64,000 bases of DNA from Luzula sylvatica (GCA_946800325.1 OX326961.1:51382293-51446292); one strand, 5' to 3'. Counted from the first letter of the stretch, positions 23,611 to 35,881 are shown. The notes: generated by a model not told the origin, from the letters alone. Numbers and translations are program-made.

Positions 23611-26329
23611 TTAATGCACGTGTCTCGTCGCGACTAACGTCTTAAACCTCCTTAGGTTTTCTTTCCCTCCTCGAAACATTCCCGAAAACTCAAACTTCTG
23701 AGGATATCCCGATCGAGTCGACCACGCGTCAGGCGAGCCCATGATGATGCACGGATCGGCGCCACTTGGCACGATCAGAGGCCACCACACTTGATCCTTT
23801 TGTTCTCTCTTGGTTTTCCTAACGAGCTTTAGTTCGTGACGAATCACGCAGCGAATCGATTTTAAATACGAGTTCATATCATGGTCCCTATAAACGGTGC
23901 CGTTAGGGCCGTAAGCACCACGATCACTCAGAATCTCGAGAGGGTGAGGAGAATTAAGAAAAGCAGACAGAGCAGCATGAAGGAGGCTTATCGGGTTATC
24001 GGATTTCGACCCGTTAAATAGATACAGCCCACAACCCGGTGGTAGAAGATGATGCGACGGCGAAAATTTCTCGTCCGGCTGTAAAATTACCAGTTTACCC
24101 ATCGGCGCATACAATATTTTCTGTCCAAATTAAAAACAAAAACAATGTTAGAAAACGCAGGGGCATTTTCGCAATAAATAATAATAATATTTTTACCTGA
24201 TTCGTGAGACAAGGATGGTTACGGAAGTTTCCATTAACAGCCTTCAAAATCCGCGCTACATTATCAGGAAAATTACACGAGAACGCACGAGGAACGATAT
24301 CTCTATGCATGGTGATAGCGTGTAGGTGATCTTTTCCCAACCCTAACTTGGCGAGCAAGTAATCGCCTCCGCACATGACAGCTGGCGCCCCGAAGGTGAT
24401 GACCGGGAGCAATGACGAGGCGGGGACGACTCCGCGAGTTATCAACATGAGGTTTATTAGGAGACTGAGCGAGCCGCCTAATGAGTGGCCCGTGAATTGG
24501 AATTTCGCTGATGTGGCGCCGGTATAGGATAAGTGGGATTTTATGAACGGGAGCATTTGGTTGTATATTCCTTTCGCGGCTTCGTATATTCCTCTGTGTA
24601 CGAGCACGTCCAATCCCTGTTTCGGTATCGAGATTGAGAAATTAATTTAAAATTTTTGTAAAAAGGGGGGAAATGTATTTGCCTAATTCATAAAGGATTT
24701 TGGTTTGATTCTATGTTCATTTGTCAAATTAAATATCTAAAATACCTAATTGTTAGTTTTGGGGACCCTACAAAACTATGAAATGGCATGTATTCTGAAT
24801 ACCATTAAGAAAGTATGGAACCTAACATACTAAAAAATAAAATAACAAATATCCAAGATCTTTATCGAAAATGATGGTATTTTTTAATATTCCGTATAAC
24901 TCTCAAAAAGTAGGCAACAAGATACTCAAAAACATTAAAAAATATCGAACGGAGTTGGAAAAAAGATCATGAAATATTAATTACCTCGAATTGGACAGGT
25001 TCGAACAGAAGATTCGCTTGCCACGAAGCAATCGACTCCGAACCCTAAATAATCACAAAAAAAACATAAATATTAATAAACATCGCATTTATATCCTTAT
25101 TAAAATTAAAAAAATTAAACTGACCTGAATAACAAAATACCTTGTACCGGTTTGATCATCGTCACAGATATACCACTCGCAAGGTGAATTTTGCGCCAAA
25201 TTCAAATCCTTCGCAAATTCGTCTTTTGTTTCCTCGTTTGCAGAAACCATAGCAGTAACAGAATTAGTAGTAGCCACGAACGATGCCTCTCCATTCCCTC
25301 TGCTCTCGATTTCTCCAGTGCCGTCTCGCTTATCCGAATCAACTGGAGACGTCCCTTGCATTATGGAATGGAGATAGGACGCGGCCGAGGCGACGCTGTT
25401 GTAGGCAACCGATGGGTTTATTTCGGGTGTTTGGATTTTGGACTTAACGGGTTTCGGATTGGGATTGCTAACGGGTTTCGAGTTGAGCTTCTTGTTCTCC
25501 AACGAAGAGGTCACGTATCGATGCCCGTACAATTTCAGAAGCGACTGGCTCTGAAATGTAAAAAAAGGAAAAATATTAATAAATTGGTTTCAGAATTTCT
25601 TACAAATTTACAAATTCATACCTCGATTCTCTGAATGCAATAAGACAAACTGCTGAGGTACGACATTTTCGCGTAAAATTTTGTTTCGTTCAAAGAAACC
25701 TTATTTAACAATCTCCCAAATGAATCCCTATCAAAAACCTTCTTCTCTTCTTCATCATCATCATTCACAGGACATCCAACATCCTGATCTTCATCCACGG
25801 CATCGTCGGCACCATCGTCCGACTCGATCTCGGCCGTTCGATAAGCCCCTTCGTCCTCCCAAATCGACCTTACTCTCAATATCTTCATCACCCAATTCTC
25901 CTCTTTCTCCTGGCCTGACGTCGATTCCTCGGATTCTGACACGTCTCCACCAAGAATGTTCTCTTTTCCGACTCCCAATCCGTTGAGAACCGAACTCTTT
26001 TCTCTCTCTTCTTCTTCATCCTCTTTGATTGTCGTCGAGGACTCCAGAGACACACCATGGGCCTCCTGGAATTTCCTTTCCTTTCTAGTAGTACTATCAG
26101 CATTACTATCATTAGTATTTCTATCATTGTTTTGATTATTTCCGTTTCCAGGCCAGATCATGTGACCCAAAGGGCGAAAAAACATGTACGGATGGTTTCT
26201 CTGATTGAAGGGTCCCAGGCTAACCTGCGCCGGCGCGGACGTCTTGCCGACGTGCGACGTCGCCGCGAGCGGACGCGCCCCAATGGACGGCTGCGTCGGC
26301 AGCCCAGGCACGAATCTCAAAGCATCCAT
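23611..26329 (-). CDS. PLIP2: PLIP-like plastid lipase (class 3 lipase), 5 exons
   Basis: Five exons, all phase 0: 26329-25622, 25550-25125, 25044-24985, 24616-24197 and 24120-23611, joined by GT-AG introns, giving 707 aa. Family members (Arabidopsis PLIP1-3) hydrolyse plastid glycerolipids and release polyunsaturated acyl groups, feeding oil or jasmonate synthesis. The nucleophile elbow FTGHSLGGS puts the catalytic Ser at about residue 443. HRDIVPR supplies the Asp (about 504) and RDHDMNSY the likely His (about 618). [16 protein letters not shown] in exon 3 is typical of the family. The N-terminus is rich in Ser, Ala and Pro with few acids, as in a transit peptide. A long acidic low-complexity linker (about residues 90-195) precedes the lipase fold. 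The start was chosen as the first ATG giving a family-like N-terminus. No disabling change is seen. Assignment to PLIP2 rather than PLIP3 is tentative. Confidence 0.9.
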
Positions 26330-26925
26330 GTTTTCTCTTCTTCAATGGGTTTTTCTTTGACAATTCTTGGTTCTCTCTGTTTTTTTCTTTTTGTTTTCTT
26401 GTAATGATGAGATAATAAGTACGGCAGACGTGCAAAGAAGGCAACAATGGCCACTATTAAATGGATGTCAGAGATGAAGCGAAATCACGAGAGAGATGAA
26501 GACGAGAAATGAGGGGGGTAAAATTGGGGCAAAAGAGGTTGGTGCAGTTGTAGAGGCAAGAGGGAGATGAGAAGGCGTGTGTGCAATGTATGTTGTTGTA
26601 CTTATAACTCAAGTGGCCGTTGATCTTTCGGGGAGAGAAAGAAAGAGAGAGAACGAGACAGGAGAAAACGAAAGCCCGAAGGAGAAGATGAGAAACCAAA
26701 TCCGCGTTTTTGATAAAACCGGTATTTGAATTCCGATTTACCAATTTCAGGATTCAGGTTTTTCTTTTGATCGCTCGTGTTTGTATATAAACAACGCTAC
26801 GATCATAACAATAATGGATATATTTTCATTTAGATACGAAATACTTACTTTTGCGATGATAATAGTCGCATTATTTTAAAATAAAATTATTTAGATACGA
26901 AATACTTACTTTTATCAGTTTTTAG
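26330..26925 (-). promoter_or_regulatory. Presumed 5' UTR and promoter of the PLIP-like gene
   Basis: The stretch upstream of the ATG is purine-rich on the plus strand (CT-rich on the transcribed strand) at 26380-26400 and 26630-26660, as in many plant leaders. A hAT MITE sits at 26926. A 35-bp segment containing TTTAGATACGAAATACTTAC is repeated at about 26830 and 26890. No defined element can be named. Confidence 0.35.
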
Positions 26926-27109
26926 CAATGATTTAAATTGCGGCGCAATTGCGCCGCAATAGCGCAATTCGCAATAAATATCCATAAAACGCAACACCGC
27001 AACCTGCTATATAGCGTCGCAATATGGCGCAATATGACGCAATATCGGGGATAATGTGTAAATTATTGTTCAAGCGCAATGGACCGCAATATCGCAATTT
27101 AAAACATTG
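26926..27109. mobile_element. Short hAT-type MITE
   Basis: The 184-bp element has ends CAATGATTTAAATTGCGG and the complement of CAATGTTTTAAATTGCGA. It is flanked by the perfect 8-bp duplication GTTTTTAG (26918-26925 and 27110-27117). The interior is filled with GCGCAAT/GCAATAT motifs. Confidence 0.88.
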
Positions 27110-27117
27110 GTTTTTAG

Positions 27118-28554
27118 AAAACCCAAAGTAACTATTTTAATACCTTTTATAATACATATTTATACATTTTTACAATGAAAAATATATAAATAACAATAAA
27201 ATTTATCCATAGTATAAAAAAATGTATAAATATTTAAATAATTGTTTTTATACCTTTCATCTTCGTGTTTATAAGTTTTTACAATGAAAATATATATAAA
27301 TAGCAATAGAATTTTTTCATAATATAATAAAAATATAAATAACAACGTATATTTCTAGTATAGAAAAAGATATGAATAATAGTGAAAAAAATATAAATAT
27401 CGTAAAAAAATATAAATAATAGTAAACAAATTTAGTATAAAGATATAAATAACAACACATTTTTAATCTATAATATAGAAAAATAATAAAATAATAAAAA
27501 AAATATATAAATATTTAAATAATAATAATAACGGTATAAATAAAATAATATATTTTATTCATATAGTATAAAAATGTATATAAAATAATATAAAAGGTAT
27601 AGCAACAGACATGATCGGACAACCGAAAAGTTACCAACTTCAGTGTGCATTTGGAATTTATTTTTCTTAAGAGTGGGCAACATGCAATAATGCACGATCG
27701 TTTTCAGTCAAGTGTAAAATTATTTTTTTATAATAATTAATATCGTTAACTTGGATAACGCAATATTTTAAATGTTGTATTCGATATGCGGCAAAAATTA
27801 GATGATTATTTTTGTATGACCATAACTTTTGTTATTATGAAACGAGATTGTAGGGTGGAAAATAAAAATAAAAATTCGGATTAATTGGCAATCAAATCAA
27901 ATCATTACATTGATAACGTGATTGGACAAATTACAATATACTTGAGTAGTTGAGTGTAGATCGTAAATAAAAGATCTCCCGTAAAATGGGGGCAATTCTA
28001 ATTCATATCCAATGGATAATGACCACGTCATTACTTGCTTGTCCAACTCCAATTTCTTTTGTAGGAAAAGAACGTCTCAAATTCTCACAATACCAAAAAA
28101 TAAAGCATTGCAAATTGTACAACGAGTCATAACTCTTTAATATTATACAAGTAAATTATGATGATGAATGTATTGCATGTAATTTGAAAATTTTACTATT
28201 CGTTATTATAATTTGGTAAATTAGCAGCAATACATTATGATTAGTATAAATTAAGTAGGAAAAACAATTTTTTTCGTATTGTATATTGATATTTATATTT
28301 TTCGAAAACGAAGAGACTAAAATAAATAAATAAACAAATGCATTTCATTGGATTTCAAAATTTGTGGATATTTTTCCAAACAAACAAGTAAAGTTGTAAA
28401 ATATCCAAAAATAAATTATAATTAACATAAAAACTAGTAAAATAAACCCAGTAACTAAAAATGACAAAATAACACTCACTTCGATTATAAAGTATGTGTA
28501 TGTGTGTGTGAGAGAGAGAAAGAACAATGAACAAAACAAACAGTATCAGTAACA
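27118..28554. other. AT-rich DNA with degenerate TATAAATAA repeats
   Basis: 27140-27600 consists of diverged units of about 60-110 bp (ACAATGAAAATATATAAATAGCAATA...). Similar sequence recurs at 57470-57980, so it is a dispersed repeat. 27600-28554 has no gene. Confidence 0.5.
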
Positions 28555-29154
28555 TATTACATATCTATTTGATTTTGTAAATCTTTAGATATGTTTGAAG
28601 TTAATTATATAGTTAGATTAATTGATTTAGAGTTCAATATAATTAATATTATTTTAGATTATGAAATTTTTATATTTTTTCAAGACATCACAATTTTTTT
28701 AGGATTTAAGGATTGATTGTCAGGCTAAAATTTTATTAAGGTCTGAATATTGATTGATTGATTGATTGATTTCAAAATTAATTTACTTCACAACATTTTC
28801 ATATACATTTAAAGTAAAAATAATAATATTATGTGTAACCAACTTTTGTTGACACAACATTATTATATTTATTAAAATTGAAATCAAATCAATAAGAACT
28901 TTATTTCATTAAAAGAAAACACGATATCAAAAGAGATAACAACAATAACACCGAGCTTCATTAAATTCTGCTATGTTTTTTTCACGAGCCTCTCGAATTG
29001 GAGTAGAATATAATTCATGTACAAAACATAAACAACAACTCGTTATATATACGACCACACCGAGTGCGTTGCAGCAGAACAAGATTAGTTATCTTGACCA
29101 GAAAGCATTAATTGTCCAACTGGCATCTGAAACTAAGTGAAGAAAGATGAATTA

Positions 29155-29323
29155 GGGCGTGTTTGCTAGGTCAGTTTTGTGTAGCAGCAGGAAACTCATA
29201 GTTGCAGGAAACCAATATATGAATATCAGGAAACTCTGGTAGCAGGAAAATGCAAAAACTGCGATTGTAGGATGTTCAAAAGGTGTTTGATGAAAACCTA
29301 GGATTGTTGTTGTTATTGTTGTG

Positions 29324-29372
<49 letters not shown>

Positions 29373-29391
29373 TTTTATAAATTTTTATTAT

Positions 29392-29431
<40 letters not shown>

Positions 29432-29450
29432 TTTTATAAATTTTTATTAT

Positions 29451-29500
<50 letters not shown>

Positions 29501-29547
29501 ACATAATAATTATTATTATTACTTTTCTACATTTTTATTATGTATTA

Positions 29548-29598
<51 letters not shown>

Positions 29599-29611
29599 CT
29601 AAGTACAATTT

Positions 29612-29666
<55 letters not shown>

Positions 29667-29679
29667 CTAAATACAATTT

Positions 29680-29714
<35 letters not shown>

Positions 29715-29734
29715 CAATTTTCATTATGTATTAT

Positions 29735-29819
<85 letters not shown>

Positions 29820-29831
29820 AATTTTCAATAT

Positions 29832-29881
<50 letters not shown>

Positions 29882-29974
29882 TTCTAAATATATTATTATT
29901 ATTTTCTAAATATATTTTTAATTATGTATTAGTTTTTTTAGTTATTATTAAATTCTAAATTCATTTTTAATAGT

Positions 29975-30012
<38 letters not shown>

Positions 30013-30105
30013 TTCTAAATATATTATTATTAATTTCTAAATATATTTTTAATTATGTATTAGTTTTTTTAGTTATTATTAAATTCTAAATTCATTTTTA
30101 ATAGT

Positions 30106-30146
<41 letters not shown>

Positions 30147-30218
30147 AATATTAATATTTATAATTACTATTATCTTTATTATTATAATTATAATAATAAT
30201 AATAATAATTACTATTAC

Positions 30219-30251
<33 letters not shown>

Positions 30252-30289
30252 ATATATTTTTAATTATGGATTAATTTTTTATAACTACA

Positions 30290-30337
<48 letters not shown>

Positions 30338-30634
30338 TCTAAATACATTTTAAATTATTGTTATTATTAATAATAAATTATAAATACATTTTAATCATGC
30401 ATTAATTTATTATTATCATTTTTAATTTTTGTCTTTCACCCATTCCTAAGCAAAAATCCAATCCAACTAGATTTTTCAAAAGCCACAAAAAAAGTCTATT
30501 TCCTTGGTTTTGCTATGCTAGGATTGATATCCATGGTTTTAAAAAAGGGTCATCAAACACCTCAATTTGAATCCTAAACAAAACATGGATTCCTAGATAA
30601 TCCATGGTCCAAAACTATGGCACCGAACAGGGCC
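29155..30634. mobile_element. PIF/Harbinger-type element with a (TTA)n interior
   Basis: Ends are GGGCGTGTTTGCTAGG and the complement of GGCCCTGTTCGGTGCC, the classic Harbinger/Tourist termini, with ~25-bp imperfect inverted ends. Both sides have the 3-bp target TTA (29152-29154 and 30635-30637). Copy B of the segmental duplication has the empty site (GATGAATTAATCTTTC) near 36425-36440. About 1 kb of the interior is (TTA)n blocks; the poly-Tyr and poly-Leu frames are artefacts. Confidence 0.88.
29327..30360 (+). repeat. Higher-order (TTA)n microsatellite
   Basis: Runs of (TTA)8-25 are separated by recurring spacers such as CTTTTATAAATTTTTATTATG (29370 and 29430), CTAAGTACAATTTTCA, and a ~120-bp block (ATTTCTAAATATATT..TTTTTTTAG) present twice near 29880-30110. 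The spacers show that microsatellite-plus-spacer blocks were duplicated as units. Confidence 0.9.
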
Positions 30635-31262
30635 TTAATCTTTCTTGCATTTGTCATTTTGGTTTTATCCTTTTTTTTTCTATTTTGATGTTACTTTATT
30701 TATTATCTTTATTTTTATTAGGTTTCAAAAATATCTATGCTCAAATAATACTTATCCAGACCAATTATGAAGGCCTAATTTTTTTTTGCATACTTTTGTT
30801 GGATCCATTATTTGGACATTTTTAAGCAGCTCATATAATACTTATTTTTATTTGTAATTTTCTGTTGTGGAAATTATTTTTTATCAAAAATAAAATACTT
30901 GAAATTCTCATATCTGATAATTTAAAAAGACTCGAAATTGTGTTTTTTAAATGTATGATTTTTATATTATATTTTAATATCAATAAATAATAAATTAATA
31001 CGACATTATATTATTTTATACATACATTCAACATTTCAATATATTTTATACACTTCAATAATCATTTATCATCGTCACATTATTCACATAGAAAATGAGT
31101 AATAAACTAAATAGATAAAATGCTATTCAATAACATAATCTTTGTCTGGTCATCTTAATTTTGAAATTAAAAGAACAAGTATTCTCCTAATTCTAGCATC
31201 CTCCCCCTAAATACTAAATAATTATTCTTACAAGTAAATAAAAAATACATTTAAGTCATATA

Positions 31263-31335
31263 GGGGATGTAGCTCAGATGGTAGAGCGCTCGCTTAGCAT
31301 GCGAGAGGTACGGGGATCGATACCCCGCATCTCCA
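31263..31335 (+). tRNA. tRNA-Ala (anticodon AGC)
   Basis: A 73-nt gene folds as a full cloverleaf: acceptor GGGGATG/CATCTCC with one G-U pair, D-arm AGCTCAGATGGTAGAGC, anticodon loop CTTAGCATG with AGC at 31296-31298, and T-arm CGGGGATCGATACCCCG. The discriminator base is A. There is no intron and no encoded CCA, as is normal for a nuclear gene. A run of six T follows within 3 nt, a Pol III terminator. Intact internal A and B boxes suggest it can be transcribed. Confidence 0.97.
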
Positions 31336-31675
31336 ATTTTTTCATTTTTTGTTTCTTCGAATTCTTTCTTCTATTCTAATTATTTTGGTATTTGTTTTCC
31401 CGGTTTTTCTTCCATCCCTTCTTTAATTATGGTTCTATTTTCCCGGTTTTCCAAACCATAATTTTGTTGGGCCCATCACCAACATCATTCCTTTTCGAAT
31501 TAATAGAAGCAATTACTTCTTAAATAATCACTCACTATTCAATACAATCTAGGCAAAATCATTGTCTTACTACAGTGACATGAAACTATTGAACTAATTA
31601 ATTTGTAGGAAATTTTTCAGTGGTTTTGTTGGAGATATAAGGACCTCAAATTTCAAAAAATGAATGAGGTCACTA

Positions 31676-32190
31676 CACTAGGGAGAGATGAGACTTAGGT
31701 TAGTTAGACTCTTATTTAGCATTTAAAGCATTAATCATAAATCTATCTACTCAGTACTCTGTACTCACATATCATTATATCAATTATATCAACGGAAATT
31801 TTCAAATAACACCCTAAGTTTTCTTGAATTTGCAAAAATCTCCCTAACTTTCGAAAAACTCCAAAAAAATTTGCATACAAGATTTTCTTTTCAATTACCC
31901 CCTATAGAGATATTTCATGATATTTTGGTCCAAAAAATTAGGGGGATAATTGAAATTTTTTTTTTTTTTGGAGTTTCTCAAAAATTAGGATTTTTTTTTG
32001 CAAATTCAGAAAAAATTAGGGGGTTATTTGAAAATTTGCCTTATATCATTCATCAAAAGATGAAAATGTCGGTGATCTCATATAAATATATTGACAACAT
32101 TTTATTTCCTATTTTATAAATTAAGGATTTGGTTTCATTGGATTCTGATTTATTCTTGCTTGCCAATACCCATGTTGGCTATGCCTAATT
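31676..32190. other. Intergenic DNA, no gene seen
   Basis: Between the end of segmental copy A and the truncated copia element. 31810-32040 contains an imperfect inverted repeat (AATTTTCAAATAACACCCTAA... against ...TTAGGGGGTTATTTGAAAATT), probably a decayed MITE of about 240 bp. Confidence 0.45.
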
Positions 32191-32191
32191 A

Positions 32192-32343
32192 ATGTGCACG
32201 GTCATCTAAGAAGCCGATGAAGAATTCGAGCCTGACTCGATATACAGATAGCGATTGGGCAGGATGTCAAAACGACATGAAGAGTACGTCAGGTTATGCC
32301 TTTTATCTTGGATCTGGATTATGTGCACGGTCATCTAAGAAGC
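32192..32343 (+). repeat. 23-bp direct repeat at a copia truncation junction
   Basis: A 23-bp string beginning ATGTGCACGGTCATCTAAG occurs at 32321-32343 inside the RNase H coding sequence and again at 32192-32214, immediately outside the truncated end. It looks like filler DNA copied during end-joining. Confidence 0.75.
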
Positions 32344-32705
32344 AGAGTATGGTGGCGTTATCGTCAGCAGAAGCCGAGTATGTGGCAGCAGCCAGAGCAG
32401 TTGCACAAGCTGTATGGATGAAACGGATAATGACATATATTGGAGAAAATAAAGAAGAGGCGACAACGATATATTATGATAGTAAATCGGCGATCGCAAT
32501 GAGTAAAAATCCGGTTAATCACGATCGGACGAAACATATTGCGATTAAATATCATTATATACGAGAAGCAGTGGAGCAAGAAGAAGTGCAGCTAAAATTT
32601 TACAGGACAGAGGAACAGCTGGCTTATATATTTACGAAAGCGTTATTGAAAGATAAATTTGTGTGTAATCGTGAGTTAATCAGCATTGCAAAGAAAATAA
32701 ATTAA
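32215..32705 (+). pseudogene. Ty1/copia RNase H fragment (5'-truncated element)
   Basis: About 160 residues of the C-terminal RNase H domain of a copia polyprotein are open, with the family landmarks DSDWAG, STSGYAF, LSSAEAEY, DSKSAIAM and RTKHI.IKYHYIRE, and end at a natural stop. Integrase, reverse transcriptase and the left LTR are missing. A purine tract (TTAAGAGGAAG) follows and leads into the LTR at 32713. Confidence 0.9.
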
Positions 32706-32712
32706 GAGGAAG

Positions 32713-33140
32713 TGTTCAAATATTAATTTATTTTCTTACTATATGAGAAGAGTGGAGAGTCTTCTAGGGTAGTATAATAGAGATGATTATAGAATTATCA
32801 TGAAAATACATGGATATTCAATCGACTTTAAAAGAGAAATCCAACTTTCTCTAGAAATCTCCAAGTTGTACTTGAACCCCCACATCATCATGGGTATAAA
32901 TAGGAGGTGTGTGTAGTGCATATGTATAATCAAATATCATTCCATCAGATAAAAATAGAAAGTGAGTAAGAAATAATAGAAAGAGAGTGGAATATCACAC
33001 AATAGAAAGAGAGAGCGAAAGTTAGAAAAAGAGAGAACCGGAAAGAAAATTAAGAGAGAGAAAGAGTGATAGTTTTGTAATCATCTTTTGTGTAATAAAA
33101 ATAGAGTTTTGAGTATTGTTGTGTTGCGTAAATTACAACA
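32713..33140 (+). repeat. 3' LTR of the truncated copia element
   Basis: It starts TGTTCAAATATT directly after a polypurine tract and ends ATTACAACA, giving TGTT..AACA ends and 428 bp. It contains a TATAAATAG-like box at about 32895 and GAGA-rich leader sequence. The next base begins reverse-transcriptase coding sequence of a second copia element, so the boundary is sharp. Confidence 0.7.
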
Positions 33141-34553
33141 AGAGGATATACTCAAGAATTTGATATCGACTATGATGAAATTTTAGTTTCGTTATTAAAC
33201 CTACTACAATTAGATTAATCATTTCAATTGATGTGTCAAATCACTGGACAATCAAACAATTAGACATCAATAATTCATTTTTACATGATAATCTTGTTGA
33301 AACTGTATATATGAAACAGCCACTTGTTTTTTCAGATTCCTTGTATCCAAACCATTTGTGTCTTCTCAAAAAAATTCTTTTTGACTTGAAACAAGCACCA
33401 AGAACATGATTTCGTAAGCTTATTGCTCTCAATTCCCTTGGTTTTAAAAATTCACAAGTCAATACATCTCTATTGTATTCTTTCAAAGATTCATGTGTGG
33501 CCTTCATACTGGTTTATGTTGATGGTATCTTATTAACTGGCAATGATATTACATTCTTAAATTCAATTATGACCTATTTAAATAATCAATTTTCCTTAAA
33601 AGATCTGGGTAATCTTCATTTCTTTTTAGGAATTAAAAAGAAATTTATTGCAGGTACTTGAAGGATGGTATTCATCTCAGTCAAGCTTCATACATCACTT
33701 CCATCCTCCAAAGAGCAAAGATGCTTGAAGCAAAACCAGTATCAACACCAATTGCAGGTGGAGACTCACTCTCTCAGTTTGGTGGTGAACCATTTGATGA
33801 TCACGAGCTTTATAGGAGTATTGTTGGATCACTCCAATATGCTACTCTCACACGACCAGAAATCTCTTTTTCTGCCAACAAGATTCGCAATTTATGCATT
33901 CTCCAACAATCTTACACTAGAGTCTTGTCAAAAGAATACTGCAATACTAAAAAGAAACGGTTACTCATGGTCTAAAGATCTCAATCTCGCACACTTTGCC
34001 TCTTACCATTTACACATATGCGGATTGGGAAGGTTGCCCAGATGATCGACGTTCAACCACTGGTTACTGCGTGTTCTTTGGCCCAAACCGCATTGCACGG
34101 TCTTGGAAGAAACACCCTACAGTCTCACGCTCCTCTACAGAAGCGAAATACAAATCAATCGCATATGCAACATCTGAAGCCATGTGGTTGCAATTTCTGC
34201 TCGAAAAATCGGGTTTCTTCGACAACTCAATTTTTCTCCTCTTCCGTGATAACATTAGTGCCACATATCTGGCATCAAATCTAATCTTTCATGCTAAAAC
34301 AAAACATATCGAGATTGAGTATCACTTCGATCGAGAAAGAATTTCAGCAAAAAAACTTCAAGTTCGATTCTTGTGCTCATATGAGCAACTAGCCGATATC
34401 TTCAAAAAGGGGCTCTCGAAGCGTTTCGAGTTGCTACGAGACAATCTCACCAGAGACGTGAATTACTGCAGAATGAAGTACTGGAGAGAAACTGGAGGCG
34501 TGAATTACTGCAGAAGAAGACGATCTGTATTTGAATTTAAACTAACGATCTAG
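33141..34553 (+). pseudogene. Second Ty1/copia reverse transcriptase-RNase H relic
   Basis: The block opens at GYTQ and continues through FDIDYDE, SIKQLDINN-like, MKQP, LLKK..DLKQA, the catalytic region LVYVDG.LLTGND, LKDLG.LHFFLGI, SIVGSLQYATLTRPEISF, then RNase H landmarks YADWEGCPDDRRSTTGYCVFFG, SRSSTEAKY and KTKHIEIEYHF. It needs several frame changes and has in-frame stops (for example near 33405), so it is dead. It starts exactly at the right LTR of the first element, showing that the first element was inserted in this one's pol gene. Confidence 0.88.
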
Positions 34554-34559
34554 CCCTAG

Positions 34560-34805
34560 AACTAAGGGATTCGTTAATCTCTTTTATCTTCGTTAAAGCC
34601 TGTGAAAGTAATATGGTCTTTTGTTTTGGTAATCTTAAATGGGCCTTTTCTATTGTAATATTATATGGGGCTTTATCTGGACCTTCTGATCAGAGGTAGT
34701 TAGATCAGACGGTACATGATTACTTTACCGTTATACTGTTTCCTATATATATGTACTGTAATTAATCTCAATTTAATTAATGAAAATTAACCACAATTAT
34801 TCTAC
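34560..34805 (+). other. Possible 3' LTR/tail of the second copia element
   Basis: Downstream of the RNase H relic is non-coding sequence with a TATATATATG box and an AATTAATGAAAATTAACC polyadenylation-like end, finishing near ATTATTCTACA at 34805, as copia LTRs often do. No left LTR is available for comparison, so limits are a guess. Confidence 0.35.
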
Positions 34806-35146
34806 AGAAACCCCTGTTTTACTTCTAATGTTGTGGTACAAAGAATTATGAATACAAGACTCAAAATGATACCGAGTTGTGTGTACTAATTGGTGAAGAA
34901 TCATAAAATACGGATCGCAAACAAAATTAATATATTTTGCCCAATCAAAACAAAAACAAAAAAAAATCATAAAAGAAAACAATTATTAACCGCAAACAAA
35001 ATTCATTTTGCTCTTTTTATACGAATCGCAGAAAGTATAAAATTATTTAATGTATTTTTCTCCCACATGTTGTCATTCAGAATTTGACTATTCTATCTCC
35101 AAGAAAAGGGAAATAAAAAATGGTATATGGTTGATTTTATTATTAT

Positions 35147-35673
35147 CTATGTTGCACGGATACGAATACGGATACGGCGATACGGTAATTTTAACAAAAT
35201 CACGGATACGAATACGACTAATATAATTATTATTTTTTTATATTTATATTATATATAATTAATAAATTAATAATACATTAAATAATAAATTAATAATATT
35301 TTTAAATTAAATACAATGACAATAAATAATATCAACCAAACAATAAAAATATCACAAATTTATTCTAGAAATATTCTAGAATTAATCTACAAGTATCCTA
35401 GAAGTATCATATATAATTTATTTAAAAATATTGTGGGCTAAAATATATAATGGACTAAAGTATCATAAATGAAGTATTCCAGTCGTATACGGGACGTATC
35501 ACAACCTTATCCTGCCGTATTCCCGTCGTATCCGAAAAAAATAAATATTAAAATATTCGAATATGCCACGTGGCGTATCCGATACGTATCCGAGCCGTAT
35601 CGCACCCGTATCCGTATCGGATACGCGTATCCTCAGGATAGTTCTGCATTTTTAAAGTATCCGTGTAACATAG
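35147..35673. mobile_element. hAT-type MITE with ATACG arrays
   Basis: The 527-bp element has ends CTATGTTGCACGGATAC and the complement of CTATGTTACACGGATAC. A perfect 8-bp duplication, ATTATTAT, flanks it (35139-35146 and 35674-35681). Both ends carry GGATACG/CGTATCC repeats around an AT-rich core, the same architecture as the element at 15515 but different termini. Confidence 0.87.
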
Positions 35674-35849
35674 ATTATTATTAATTCTTTGGCATAATCG
35701 AGAATTAACATTTTTTCTTGAAAAGTTGTTGACCTGCTTTCCTCACCATGAGCATCAGACTTGCTCTCCATCAGACGAAGAAAAAAGAGATGGATGTGCG
35801 ACTTGAAGGAAAAGAGAGGAAAGCAGCCCATCCGAGCGACGCTTCAAAG

Positions 35850-35876
<27 letters not shown>
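35850..35876 (+). repeat. (GA)13 microsatellite
   Basis: A pure GA run at the left edge of segmental copy B. Copy A has a shorter GTGTGAGAGAGAG stretch at a similar position (28500-28520). Confidence 0.9.

Positions 35877-35881
<5 letters not shown>

Larger units (their letters stand above)
28555..31675 (+). repeat. Segmental duplication, copy A (contains tRNA-Ala)
   Basis: Collinear with 35868-44690. Shared phrases include AGATATGTTTGAAGTTAA, GGATCCATTATTTG, AAATGCTATTCAATAA, the whole tRNA gene, and GTGACATGAAACTATTGAAC. Copy A differs by one 1480-bp insertion (29155-30634). Without it the copy is about 1.64 kb, close to the ~1.72 kb left in copy B after its insertions are removed. Confidence 0.85.

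Noticed and set aside
25191..25634. 147-aa plus-strand ORF and other frames at 25681-26404
   Set aside because: Antisense shadows of the lipase exons.
29283..29670. Poly-Tyr/poly-Leu/poly-Ile open frames
   Set aside because: Produced by the (TTA)n microsatellite; no coding character.
32364..32579. Minus-strand ORF
   Set aside because: Antisense of the copia RNase H frame.
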